Source of the DNA: Bog-257 sp963846715
Lineage (GTDB): Bacteria > Acidobacteriota > Terriglobia > Terriglobales > Acidobacteriaceae
NCBI GenBank assembly: GCA_963846715.1
Contig: CAWJXA010000008.1
Coordinates: forward strand, 620,001-684,000
Direction of reading: 5' to 3'
DNA length: 64,000 bases
Shown: positions 22,886-32,159 of the stretch, one piece after another
Layout of the letters: the number at the start of each line of letters is the position of its first letter
Numbering within the stretch: position 1 is the first letter of the stretch
Program-made: the position numbers and the translations under genes
Notes under the pieces: model-generated
Databases searched by the model: none
The model's input: only the letters and a program-made list of their open reading frames with translations
What the model was told of the DNA's origin: nothing

Positions 22886-24208
22886 TTGCAATTTGAGATT
22901 GAGAAACTAGTCTACGGTGGTGACGGCCTGGCGCGCATGCCGGCCGACGACAAAGGTCGCGGCAAAACTGTCTTCGTTCCCTTCGTTCTTCCGGGAGAGC
23001 AGGTCGAAGCGTCGGTCGTCGAGAGCCGCTCGGGCTTTGCGCGCGCCAAACTCGACAATGTGCTGACGCCTTCTCCCGACCGGACTGCTCCGGAGTGCCA
23101 ATACTTCGGCCGCTGCGGCGGGTGCCACTATCAGCACATGAATTACGACGCGCAGTTGCGCTACAAAGCCGAGATTCTGCGTGAGTCGTTGCGCCGCACC
23201 GCCAAGCTTGAGCTAGAGCACGAGATACAGATTCATGCCTCGACGCCGTGGAACTACCGCAATCGCACCCGCATGCACGTGCGGCACGCTCCCGAATTTA
23301 CGCTGGGATACTACCGGTACAGCTCCCACGATGTACTTGCGGTGGAGTCCTGCCCCATCAGTTCACCCCTGATTAATCGCGTGATAGCCGAAGTCTGGAA
23401 TCTCGGCCGCGCAAAAGCCACTCCGGAATCTCTGCACGGCTTGCAATTCTTCGCCAACCAGGATGACACGCAACTTCTGGTCGAAGCCTATGTTCGACCG
23501 GGCGGCGATCCTAAGGACCTGCAGCCCTTCGCAGCCGCCCTGCACAGCACGTTGCCGGCGGTGGCAGGGGTTGTCGTTTTTCCCGTTTCTTCGGTTGATG
23601 ATGAAAGCCGTCAGCACGCCCCGCTCACGTCCACTCACGCCGATGCTGCTCAGGCCATCGGTGGCAATTCGCTCTTGTACCACACTGTGGGACAGCAATG
23701 CCGGGTCAGCGGCGGCTCGTTCTTTCAGACCAACCGCTACCTGGTTGATACCCTCGCACAGCTGGCGACGGCCAACAAAGGAGGGCGCGCCGCCCTCGAT
23801 CTGTACGCCGGCGTCGGCCTGTTCACGGTGCCGCTCGCACGTCAATTCGATCAGGTGCTGGCGGTGGAATCGTCCCCCAATTCGTTCGCCGATCTGCGCC
23901 TCAACATTCCCGACAACGTGAAGTGCTTTCGTGCAACCACCGAACGCTTTCTTGCCGAACGTGTCGCCAAACTGGCGCCCGACCTGGTGCTGGTAGACCC
24001 ACCGCGGTCCGGCCTCGGCGAAAAAACTGCCGCCGCTTTAGGTCGTATGTCCGTCTCCCATGTGACGTACGTCTCATGTGATCCGGTCACACTCTCGCGC
24101 GACCTGCGCGTGCTGTTAGAATCAGGTTTTCGGGTCGAGCAGGCGCACCTGGTGGATATGTTTCCGCAGACCTTTCACATGGAAACCATTCTCCATCTCG
24201 CGCGCTGA
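22886..24208 (+). CDS. TrmA/RlmD-type RNA (uracil-5-)-methyltransferase
   Basis: SAM-dependent m5U methyltransferase for rRNA or tRNA. About 440 residues. An N-terminal TRAM domain (QFEIEKLVYGGDGLAR) leads into a Cys cluster CQYFGRCGGCHYQH with a later Cys (VESCPIS), as in the iron-sulfur enzymes RlmC/RlmD. The SAM site is ALDLYAGVGLFTVPLA, then DLVLVDPPRSGL and the catalytic YVSCDPVTLSRDL. I chose TTG 22886 because GAGGG lies 6 nt upstream and the TRAM domain begins there; the upstream frame to 22751 overlaps the toxin-antitoxin promoter. Which uridine it modifies cannot be decided. Confidence 0.9.
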   Translation: MQFEIEKLVYGGDGLARMPADDKGRGKTVFVPFVLPGEQVEASVVESRSGFARAKLDNVLTPSPDRTAPECQYFGRCGGCHYQHMNYDAQLRYKAEILRESLRRTAKLELEHEIQIHASTPWNYRNRTRMHVRHAPEFTLGYYRYSSHDVLAVESCPISSPLINRVIAEVWNLGRAKATPESLHGLQFFANQDDTQLLVEAYVRPGGDPKDLQPFAAALHSTLPAVAGVVVFPVSSVDDESRQHAPLTSTHADAAQAIGGNSLLYHTVGQQCRVSGGSFFQTNRYLVDTLAQLATANKGGRAALDLYAGVGLFTVPLARQFDQVLAVESSPNSFADLRLNIPDNVKCFRATTERFLAERVAKLAPDLVLVDPPRSGLGEKTAAALGRMSVSHVTYVSCDPVTLSRDLRVLLESGFRVEQAHLVDMFPQTFHMETILHLAR

Positions 24209-24233
24209 CCCTCGGCACTCGCCCGGAGGACCA

Positions 24234-24527
24234 ATGTACGCGCTCGCCATTCTTCGTTATCGCAAGCCGCTGGAGGAAGTACTGAAGCACGTAGACGCGC
24301 ACCGCGCCTATTGCCAGGGCCTGAAGCAGGAAAAACTGTTGATCGCTTCCGGTCCGCTGGTGCCGCGTTCGGGCGGCGCCATGCTGTTGCGGGTTCCCGA
24401 TGACGAAGCGCTGGCGACGCTGGACAGTATTCGCGACAACGATCCGTACACCCGGTTCGGAGTTGCGCAATACGAACTGTGGCCCTGGGCCCCTGCTTTT
24501 GGCGCGGAGGACCTGGACCGCTTGTAA
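24234..24527 (+). CDS. YciI family protein
   Basis: 97-residue YCII-domain protein (MYALAILRYRKPLEEVLKHVDAHRAY, GAMLLRVPDDEALATLDSIRDNDPYTRFG). The family is a small ferredoxin-like fold with a conserved His-Asp pair, here in KHVDAHRAY; its biochemical role is mostly unknown. GGAGGACC precedes the ATG, a strong ribosome site. It follows the methyltransferase gene by 25 nt. Confidence 0.9.
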   Translation: MYALAILRYRKPLEEVLKHVDAHRAYCQGLKQEKLLIASGPLVPRSGGAMLLRVPDDEALATLDSIRDNDPYTRFGVAQYELWPWAPAFGAEDLDRL

Positions 24528-24636
24528 CCAGTCCAATTCGCGCAAACACCGCGCGCATTGGGGGACTTCGGCGGCGGCCGTGCCGGCAACTTCTGCTTCG
24601 ACGAACCAAGTTCGTACTCCTACGCCCGTGGGAGCG

Positions 24637-27230
24637 ATGCTTTACTGCGGCGGCAAGGAGCCGGTCTTTCTTGCCGCCCTGGCTTTTTCTGCGGGAATCG
24701 TCGCCGCCAACTATCTGTGGCGGTCCCCCCAATTCTGGTTGACCACGTTCTTGATCGCGCTGCTCGGCGCCGTACTTTGCCACCGTCGCTCGCCCCAGAT
24801 GGCTTTCGCCTGGGTGCTCCTGGCGGTGGTTCCCCTCGGAGGATTCTATCTTCAGGCCCGTGATGCCGCTGCGCCTGCGATTGCGGAAAATCTCCAACCC
24901 TTTTCCACGGGCGACGATCCGATTGATGTGACCGGCCACGTCATCCGCGAGGGGTTGGTCCGCGACAGCCCTTATGGCGGCAAGCAGGAGTCGGTGGACG
25001 TTACGGCCGAGCGGCTTCAACTCGGTGACCAAGTGCTTAACGCGAATGTAGGGATTCGCCTCACCATCTACAGCAAGCAGACGGAGGAGGACGAAGCTCG
25101 CCAGGAAGGAACTGAATCGGCGCTCCGCGTGTACACCTACGGTCAACGTCTGCATCTTGTCGCGAAGCTCCGGATGCCGCGCAATTACCGCAATCCGGGT
25201 GCGATGGATATGGCCGGCTATCTCGCTTCTCAGGGGATTCGCCTGACCGGTTCCTCGCGCGCCAGCAGCGTGGACGTGTTGCCCGGCTTCACCGGGCAGC
25301 CGCATCGGCTTGTGGAGGAGCGCTGCCCGTCGCAGCGTGCTGGCCCACATCATGCAACTCTGGCCCGGCGAACGCGGCGCGCTCATGCAGGCCATGCTCA
25401 TCGGAGGGCGGGCATTCTTCGGCCGTGACATCAAGACCGAATTCCAGCGCACCGGGACGTATCACATCCTCGTTGTGTCAGGCATTAACGTCGGCATCCT
25501 CGCTTTTGCAGTTTTCTGGGCGCTACGCAAGCTTCCCTTCGGCGAAACTTGGGCCACCATTCTTACTATTCTGCTTTCCTGGGGATACGCCTTCCTCGCC
25601 GATCTCGGATCGCCGATCGTGCGCGCCACCATTACGCTGGGCATTTACCTGCTCACGCGTCTGCTGTTTCGCGAGCGGGCCGCGCTCAACGGACTCGGCA
25701 TTGCTGCCACTGGGCATCCTGCTGGTGAATCCCCGCACTCTGTTCGAAGCCAGCTTCCAGCTCACGTTTCTTTCCGTCATTGCTGTCGCCGGCATCGCGG
25801 TGCCGATTTTGCGGCAAACTGTCTACCCATTTCGCAAGGCCCTTGGCAACCTCGACTCTCCGGCCTTCGACATCGCGCTTCCCACGCAGGCCGCGCAGTT
25901 TCGTTTCGACGTGCGGCTGGTCCGGGGGCAGCTCGAGAACATCTGCAATCGCCAGATCGCGAACTTCATCGTGGTTGGCGTCACGCGATTTGTCATTGGC
26001 GCGGTTGAACTGCTCTTCACCTCAACCGTTATCCAGATCGCGCTCGCGCTGCCCATGGCCTGGTACTTTCATCGCGCCACCACCATGGCGTTGCCCGCCA
26101 ACGCGCTGGTCATCCCGATCGCCGGAATTCTTCTGCCCACGGCCGTGCTCACGGTGGCGGCGTCTTATGCGGGCCACTGGCTGGCATGGCTGCCGGCCCT
26201 CGTCACCCGATATGCCCTGGACGCCTTGACGGGGACAATTCATGTGATCGGGCACGTACGCATCTCCGACGTGCGTGTTGCCACTCCCGCGCTGTTGGTC
26301 TGCTGTGGGGCCGCGGCGGCATTTGCCCTGGCCTTACTGCTGGCACGCCGACGGACGCCGCTGGCTGTCTTTGGAATTGCGGCGTTGCTGATGGCGGCGG
26401 TTTGGATCGTGATGGTGCCCCCCAAGCCGCAATGGCACCCCGGAGTTCTTGAGGTGACAGCCATTGATGTGGGCCAGGGCGATTCGCTGCTGCTCATCAC
26501 GCCTGAGGGCAAGTCACTGCTGATGGACGCGGGGGGCATGCCCGGCAATGCCCGTTCCGACTTCGATGTCGGTGAGGAAGTGGTTTCGCCCTATCTGTGG
26601 ACGCGCGGTATTCGTCACCTGGATGCGGTGGCAATTTCGCATGCTCATAGCGACCACATGGGCGGCATGCGCAGCGTGATTGCCAACTTTCAGCCGCATG
26701 AGCTCTGGTATGGAGTCGAGTCGCCGAGTCGCGGATTCCAGGATATAGAACAGGCGGCGCGCTCCAATCATGTGGCGCTGAAACCCTACCTCGCCGGCGA
26801 GTCGTTCGAGTTCGGAGGCGTTCACGTGCGCGTGCTCAACCCTCAGCCCGGATGGCCGGCGCGCGATCCAGTGCAGGATGACGAGTCGCTGGTCCTGCGC
26901 ATGCAATACCGAAACAGTTCAGTTCTGCTGGTGGGCGACTCGCATAAGCGGATTGAGAAATTCCTGGTGGACAAAGCTCCGCAATCCGATTTGCTAAAGG
27001 TGGGACATCACGGCAGCGCGACTTCCAGTTCGCCCGAGTTCCTTGCAGCTGTAAAGCCGCGCTACGCGGTCGTTTCTGTGGGCTTCTATAACTCGTTCAA
27101 ACATCCGCGGCCGGAGGTGATGGAGCGATACTCCATTGCCCATATTCCAACCTACCGCACCGACCTAGCCGGCGCCGTGTCGTTCTACCTCGACGGCAAC
27201 AGCATTGTCGCTAAGCCGGCTCCTCGGTGA
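24637..27230 (+). pseudogene. comEC: ComEC/Rec2 DNA-uptake channel, split by two frameshifts
   Basis: Pieces in three frames join to a full ComEC of about 860 residues. Frame one (24637 to about 25318) has the N-terminal OB-like part (DPIDVTGHVIREG, PRNYRNPGAMD). Frame two (25318 to about 25708) has the competence core start (MLIGGRAFF, LVVSGINVGIL). Frame three continues NPRTLFEASFQLTFLSV and the beta-lactamase-like domain (DVGQGDSLLL, ISHAHSDHMGG, KVGHHGS). Each break needs removal of one base, near 25318 and 25707. GGGAG precedes the ATG at 24637. Either real loss of natural transformation or sequence error. Confidence 0.8.
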
Positions 27231-27486
27231 CCGCCTCATCTGCGTCCGTCGCAGGACTCCGGCGGTACGCCTCGATGGTCTGGCGCGCTTCCTCGGCCTG
27301 ATCGGGCCGCACCATCACCCACACGCCGCCCACGCCCGGCAGGATGTCCTGAGGCGCCTCCCGGTTTTGGATCATGGCATCAATTCCTGCCGACTCCAGC
27401 AAACCGCGTACCACCATCCCCTCTGATTCTTCGTCCGTGTCAAAAACCTTTACCAGCTCTTCGTGGTCTTTCGCTGCCTCGGCCAT
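27211..27486 (-). CDS. DUF2007-type putative signal-transducing protein
   Basis: 91 residues: VKVFDTDEESEGMVVRGLLESAGIDAMIQN, then GVWVMVRPDQAEEARQTIEAY. This is the DUF2007 pattern (a ferredoxin-like small domain that often sits beside zinc-ribbon or membrane domains). Start ATG 27486 with perfect GGAGGA upstream. Its end overlaps the end of comEC by 20 nt in convergent orientation. The function is unknown. Confidence 0.85.
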   Translation of the reverse strand: MAEAAKDHEELVKVFDTDEESEGMVVRGLLESAGIDAMIQNREAPQDILPGVGGVWVMVRPDQAEEARQTIEAYRRSPATDADEAVTEEPA

Positions 27487-27697
27487 GCTTCCTCCAATGA
27501 GTTCACTGCAAGTGGTAACTTTCGAAGTTCTTGATGGTGCTGTTTCCCGGCTGAATTCCTGCCGTTTAGGTGTATGATGCCGCCCACGACGTTCGCGCGC
27601 AACGGTGGCGCGAGGTCGAACATCCAAATTGTAGCGGAAAGGCAGCGAACACGATTTCAGGCGGCCCGAAATGGCGGCCGTTTCCTTTGAGGAAACC

Positions 27698-27982
27698 ATG
27701 GGGCTATCGGAACGAAGGGAAGAAGTTAGACCGCAACTCAGCAGCGAGCAGCAGGAACAGGAAGAAGAGCGCCGTAAACTCCGCCGCTTGCAGGTGATGA
27801 TGAACATGGTGATGTCGGTCATCAGCCAGGACGAGAACATGACCGTGGAAGAGGCTGCTGAACTGGTGGCCAACACCAAGCTCGCCGCTCTGGCCATGTT
27901 CCCCGACAAAGAGTTTGCCTACGACATCCTCTACAAGCCGCGTCTGCAAAGGCTGATGGCGGAGCGCTTCCGTATGCAATAA
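27698..27982 (+). CDS. Small conserved helical protein, unknown
   Basis: 94 residues, charged, highly helical. It starts MGLSERREEVRPQLSSEQQE, then RLQVMMNMVMSVISQDENMT and EEAAELVANTKLAALAMFPD, ending in LYKPRLQRLMAERFRMQ. The ATG at 27698 has GAGGA upstream; an ATG at 27671 would add nine residues. No family recognised, but codon use and the ribosome site support a real gene. Confidence 0.72.
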   Translation: MGLSERREEVRPQLSSEQQEQEEERRKLRRLQVMMNMVMSVISQDENMTVEEAAELVANTKLAALAMFPDKEFAYDILYKPRLQRLMAERFRMQ

Positions 27983-27988
27983 GCCCGG

Positions 27989-28819
27989 CTACTTGGTGCT
28001 GGTCAGGTAAACTGTCAGCGTTCCCCAGAGGAGCTTGGCGCGCATCTGCACCGGAAGATGCTGGGCGTCGTCGGTGTACCAGATCCAGATTCGTCCTCGA
28101 TTCTTCAGAATTCCTGAATCGCCTTCCGGTCCCACCCGGATGGTCTGAAACGTCCCGGCTGGGGTTTTAACCTGCTCCTTGCCTTCCACGTGGGCCTGCA
28201 CGGTTACAGTTTTGCCTCCGTCGTTTAGCGGGAAGGTGTAATTGGCGCCCTGCAACAGCGGAAGGCTGCCAACATAGAAAATGCCCGACAATACATCGGT
28301 GACACAGCCTGGAATATCATTCTCTGTTTTCTTCTGCGAATTGTCCTTCAGATTACGTTCTTCGAGAATGGCCTTACGGCGACCGTAGTCGTAGGAGATG
28401 GCGGTCTCGCGGCGGTGCGATCCTTCTTCCGTGTGCTTCAACAGCTTGTACGAGCACAAGCTCTTGGCATCGAAGTAGGAATTGAAGCGGTCCTGCACGC
28501 GATACAGCAATGCCACCACGCCGCTGGAGTCGGCGCTGGCGGTTACATGCTCCTGCGAACCGGCGCGTTCGATACGCACCGTGGAGATTCCCGCGGTCCA
28601 GAAGCGCCATTCCCCTTCGTAGTGCAACGTCTGTCCATGCGGAAACTCGAAGCCGGGCCGCAAGGGTTCGATATGGGCTGCGGCGCCGATCCTGTTTTCC
28701 TGCGCGCTCTGCGCCGTGGCATGGGACGCCTGCATGCCCGGGTTGGTCTGCCCGCTCAGGACCAGTGATACGGCAACTGTCGATAGGATTGCCAGTGTGG
28801 CACTGCTACGTGTAATCAG
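27989..28819 (-). CDS. DUF3108-type exported protein
   Basis: Exported protein of about 275 residues with the DUF3108 pattern: FPHGQTLHYEGEWRFWTAG, then KKTENDIPGCVTDVLSGIFYV, FPLNDGGKTVTVQAHVEGKE and an ending in IWIWYTDDAQHLPVQMRAKL. A hydrophobic stretch (ATLAILSTVAVSLVLSG) serves as signal peptide, but no ATG precedes it. CTG at 28819 after GAGGGG is the best start I can propose, which is uncertain. It follows the ICMT-like gene by 8 nt at the end of the LPS cluster; in other bacteria DUF3108 proteins are envelope proteins of unknown role. Confidence 0.72.
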   Translation of the reverse strand: MITRSSATLAILSTVAVSLVLSGQTNPGMQASHATAQSAQENRIGAAAHIEPLRPGFEFPHGQTLHYEGEWRFWTAGISTVRIERAGSQEHVTASADSSGVVALLYRVQDRFNSYFDAKSLCSYKLLKHTEEGSHRRETAISYDYGRRKAILEERNLKDNSQKKTENDIPGCVTDVLSGIFYVGSLPLLQGANYTFPLNDGGKTVTVQAHVEGKEQVKTPAGTFQTIRVGPEGDSGILKNRGRIWIWYTDDAQHLPVQMRAKLLWGTLTVYLTSTK

Positions 28820-28827
28820 ATTTCCCC

Positions 28828-29400
28828 TCAGCCGTGGAACCACAGGATCTTTACCACCAGTGCCACCAGCATGGCGGTAGCGCCCAGCAGGGCATTGTAC
28901 TCGCGATGCTGCCAATATAGCTCGCGGGAGAAGCCGTCTACTATTTGACGAAACAGCAACGTGCGGGGAAGCAGGCGAGGTACGCGCTCCGCATATTCGT
29001 GATAGCCGGGAAATTGCTTTCGCAGAAAAGTTTCTTCGCCACCAATGACCGGCACATAGATGAGTACGAACATCGCCAGGATCGCGATCGCTACCCAAAG
29101 GTCACGAGCGGCAAGCGCGAAGCCGATGGCAATGATGATGGACCCGAGATAAAGCGGATTGCGCACGTACGCGTACGGCCCGGTAGTGGCGAGTTTCTGG
29201 TTCTTCTTCACCTGGCCCGAGGCAATAGCGCGAAGCAGAATACCCAGAGAGGCGACGAGCGCGCCAACCACCAGGGACGTCCATGTTGGTTGAGCGCGCC
29301 ACAAGTAAAAAATCGCGAACACAAATCCCAAGGGCACTCGGATGCGACGGGCCACTCGGCTCCACGGGACATTTCCCTTCGACGCCGGCGGATCACCCAT
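28828..29400 (-). CDS. Isoprenylcysteine carboxyl methyltransferase-like membrane protein
   Basis: 190-residue integral membrane protein of the ICMT/PEMT-like class. Features are TTGPYAYVRNPLYLGSIIIA (SAM-binding region) and EETFLRKQFPGYHEYAERVPR, with four or five hydrophobic segments. The start ATG overlaps the restored end of the heptosyltransferase gene (ATGGGTGA), so translation is coupled. Bacterial members probably methylate small lipophilic or lipid acceptors; the substrate is unknown, though the location in an LPS cluster suggests an envelope lipid (inference). Confidence 0.82.
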   Translation of the reverse strand: MGDPPASKGNVPWSRVARRIRVPLGFVFAIFYLWRAQPTWTSLVVGALVASLGILLRAIASGQVKKNQKLATTGPYAYVRNPLYLGSIIIAIGFALAARDLWVAIAILAMFVLIYVPVIGGEETFLRKQFPGYHEYAERVPRLLPRTLLFRQIVDGFSRELYWQHREYNALLGATAMLVALVVKILWFHG

Positions 29401-30434
29401 GCTGCTCTCCGAGCAATTGGTCAGCCGCTTCGATTACCGTTTGGGGCTGGATCGAGATCAGTCCCTCATCGTGACGGTCGGTGTGGGTCGTATTGTCCAA
29501 ACTTTCGGGACTGCGGAGGACCACGCTGCGGGTGCCGAACGGGCCATTGCGCTCGGGCGCGGGTTGGCCCGAACAATGCGACCACCGGAACGCGTAACGC
29601 GGCCGCCAGGTGCATGGGCCCAGTGTCTCCACCGATGAACAGCCGGGCGCGGCGCGTCAGCGCGATCAATTCTCCGACCGAACAGTTTAGCGGGATGGCC
29701 ACTCCTCCGCTGGAACTGCGTACATCTTCTGCCAGCCTTTCCTCTCCTGGACCATGGTTGACGATCACTGCCATTCCGCGGTCGGTCAGCGCTGCCGCTA
29801 CCACACCGAACGACTGCGAGGGCCAGCGCTTTGCTCCCCAGCCTGCGCCGGGATTGAGGATCGCCAGCGGCTTATCGCCAGACACTTCGCACTGGCAGTC
29901 TGCCCACGCTTCGACCGCGGGATCGGCAGGAAAGGGCGGCGGAACGTATTCCAACTCCTGGCCGGCAACCTCAGACGCCAGGGATAACGCGTGCTCCACC
30001 ACATGTGCTCCACGAACATCCATCGCATGGGTATAGAACATACGGGCCGGGCCCTCGCGTGGCTGCGATGATCCAATGCGGATGGCGGCGCCGCTGGAAC
30101 GCGCAGCCAGGGCGGAACGTATTGCACCCTGAAGATCAAGCGCTACTCCGTAATTCCTTGCCTGTACTTCGTGGCGGCACGACCGCATTTCGCGCCAGGT
30201 TCCTCCGGAAAACAGCGATCTCCGCCACCGGGAAAACTTGGCCACATGTACCCAATCAGCAAGAGGTTTGCGTTCTGAGCGGGCCGTTAAACGTTCCGAA
30301 TCACGCGCGCACAGCAGCTCTGACCAGCGCTCTTCCACCAACCACCCGATTTGCAGATCAGGTTTGGCTCGGCGCAACGCGGCAATCGCCGGCATGCCGT
30401 GAATGATGTCGCCCATGGCGCTGAGCCGCACCAC
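29393..30434 (-). pseudogene. Heptosyltransferase (GT9, WaaC-like) with C-terminal frameshift
   Basis: Adds heptose to the LPS inner core. The GT9 pattern is clear: VRLSAMGDIIHGMPAIAAL, IGWLVEERW, LNPGAGWGAKRWP and GGDTGPMHLAAALRVPVVALFGPT. After FGPT the frame is lost; skipping one base at about 29560-29564 (a GGG run on the + strand) restores PERNGPFGTRSVVL and the natural C terminus to 29393, which overlaps the next gene. Start GTG at 30434 or 30437; no ATG in frame. Annotated as broken, but sequence error is quite possible. Confidence 0.75.
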
Positions 30435-30483
30435 CAGGACGCGATCGGAAAGGCGACCATTGAGGTAGGTCGGCGGTCATGGT

Positions 30484-30553
30484 TCACCACAGAGGCACAG
30501 AGACACAGAGGGCTCTTGCTTTGCTTTGCTCTGCGCCTGTCTGTCTCTGTGGC
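30484..30553. repeat. CACAGAGRCACAGAG inverted repeat
   Basis: Left arm CCACAGAGGCACAGAGACACAGAG and right arm CTGTCTGTCTCTGTGG face each other over a short T/C-rich loop. This is a repeat type often seen scattered in environmental bacterial genomes, where it yields spurious small proteins. It lies between two genes of the LPS cluster. Confidence 0.6.
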
Positions 30554-30559
30554 GATAAG

Positions 30560-31064
30560 TCACCGTTGACCGCGCCCTCCGTTCCAGGATTGCAGCCGTT
30601 CGAGGAAGTCGGTAGTCGAGTGATCTTTGGGGTCCCCTACGATCTCGACTCGTCCGCCATAGGCCAGGACCTCCTCGCGCTTCGGGAACCGTCTCCGGCG
30701 TGTAGTCGGTTCCCTTGGCTTGCACATCGGGATGGATCTCGCGAATCAAGGCGCGCACGTCGGGTTCGTCGAAAATAACCACGGCATCCACATCCGCGAG
30801 GGCGCAGATGATCTCCGCGCGCTCCATGGCCGGCATCAGCGGCCGGCCTGCTCCCTTCAATTGGGAAACGCTGTGGTCCGAATTCAGGGCCACGACTAGC
30901 TTTCCGCCCAACGCCTTCGCGCCGCGCAGATAGCGGATATGTCCCACATGCAACAGGTCGAAGCAGCCATTGGCCAGCACAATCGGCTCGCCGCTGCGCC
31001 GCCACTCGGCCACGCGGTTACGCAAGGCGTCGCGCGAAAGAATTTTGTTGGTACTGTGGTTCAC
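30560..31064 (-). pseudogene. Heptose 1-phosphate adenylyltransferase (HldE C-domain/RfaE2), frameshifted
   Basis: Activates D-glycero-beta-D-manno-heptose 1-phosphate with ATP. The nucleotidyltransferase signature is intact: VLANGCFDLLHVGHIRYL, then ALNSDHSVSQLKG and HPDVQAKGTDYTPE. After that, one surplus base at about 30683-30688 shifts the frame; skipping it gives EEVLAYGGRVEIVGD and DHSTTDFLERLQSW to a stop at 30560. The start ATG overlaps the kinase stop (ATGA). Expected partner of the kinase upstream. Decay or sequence error. Confidence 0.75.
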
Positions 31065-32096
31065 GAAGATGTGGCCGCCGAATACTGGTCTATGGCGGCC
31101 AGCAATTCCTTGCTTGACACCGTAGCCGTGCCGCGCTTCATCACCACAATCCCGCCGGCAAAGTTTGCCAGCCGGGTTGCCGACGCGGTATCGGCCCCGG
31201 CGGCCAGCGCGGCGGTGAAGGTCGCGATCACCGTGTCTCCGGCTCCGGTCACGTCCACCACCTGGTCGGAGCCATGGATAGGTACGACCAGTGGGGGAAG
31301 ATCTTTTTCGAAAGCCACCATGCCATCGCGGCCGCGAGTAATCACCAGTGACTCCAGCGCCATCTCCTGCCGCAAGCGCTCGCCGGCGGAAAAAAGCTTC
31401 TGGTCGTCATGGCCGATTTTGATGCCTAACGCCTCTTCCACCTCCGGTTCGTTGGGCGTGGCTGCGGTAACTGCCCTCGAAGTCCAGCATGCGATAGCGC
31501 GAGTCGAGAGTGACCGGCTTGTTCTCCAGACAGTGATTGGACTTGATGAAGTTGAGCAGCCTGGGCGATGCCGCGCCGTATCCATAATCGGAAACCAGGA
31601 ACGCATCCGACGCGGTGGCGTATTCCCGCGCCGCATTCACCAGGTTCACTAGCGCGGGATGCAGTTCGTCCAATGGCTCCGGCTCGCGATCCACGCGCAC
31701 CACCTGCTGGCGGCTGGTATGCGACATGCCGGCGAGAATGCGGCTCTTGATGGTGGTGGTATGGTGTTTCAGCCGCTCGATGCCAGTGATGGGAATTCTC
31801 TTCTCGTGAAATCGCTCCAGCAGCAAGCTGCCCGCCTCGTCATCCCCTACCACTCCCACGGGAAGAACATTCACTCCCAGCGCAGCCAGGTTCATGATCG
31901 CATTGCCGCCCCCGCCGGGAACCACCGTACGCTCGCGATGCTTCAGGATGAGAACGGGCGCCTCGCGTGACACCCGTGCAATCTCGCCAAAGATAAACTC
32001 GTCGGCAACCAGGTCGGCGAGGACAGTGATCGAGACGTCGCTAAATGACTGGACGATATTCTTCCAGCGCTCCGTATCTTTCAGGTGTCTGGTCAT
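31061..32096 (-). pseudogene. Heptose 7-phosphate kinase (HldE N-domain/RfaE1), frameshifted
   Basis: PfkB-family sugar kinase of ADP-heptose synthesis. The N-terminal frame has PGGGGNAIMNLAALGVNVLP and SDYGYGAASPRLLNF up to RMLDFEG. The second frame resumes VTAATPNEPEVEEALG and runs through DVTGAGDTVIATFTAALAAG, the PfkB anion-hole motif, to the stop at 31061. One surplus base at about 31472-31476 accounts for the break. In many bacteria this domain is fused to the adenylyltransferase; here the two are separate with ATGA overlap. 63 nt downstream of lpxK. Confidence 0.78.
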
Positions 32097-32159
32097 GGAT
32101 TCAAATGAATGCCCGGTGCTTAGTTCGAGCAGCCGGGCGCAGCCTAACCTTTGATTGTC

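Noticed and set aside
24175..25452. 425-codon minus-strand frame over YciI and the start of comEC
   Set aside because: Antisense to recognisable proteins and without any motif.
28945..30036. 363-codon plus-strand frame over ICMT and heptosyltransferase genes
   Set aside because: Antisense to two recognisable genes; Arg/Pro/Ala composition typical of shadows.
30287..30490. Small frame starting MVNHDRRPTSMVAFP
   Set aside because: Driven by the CACAGAG repeat and the wrong frame of the heptosyltransferase start.
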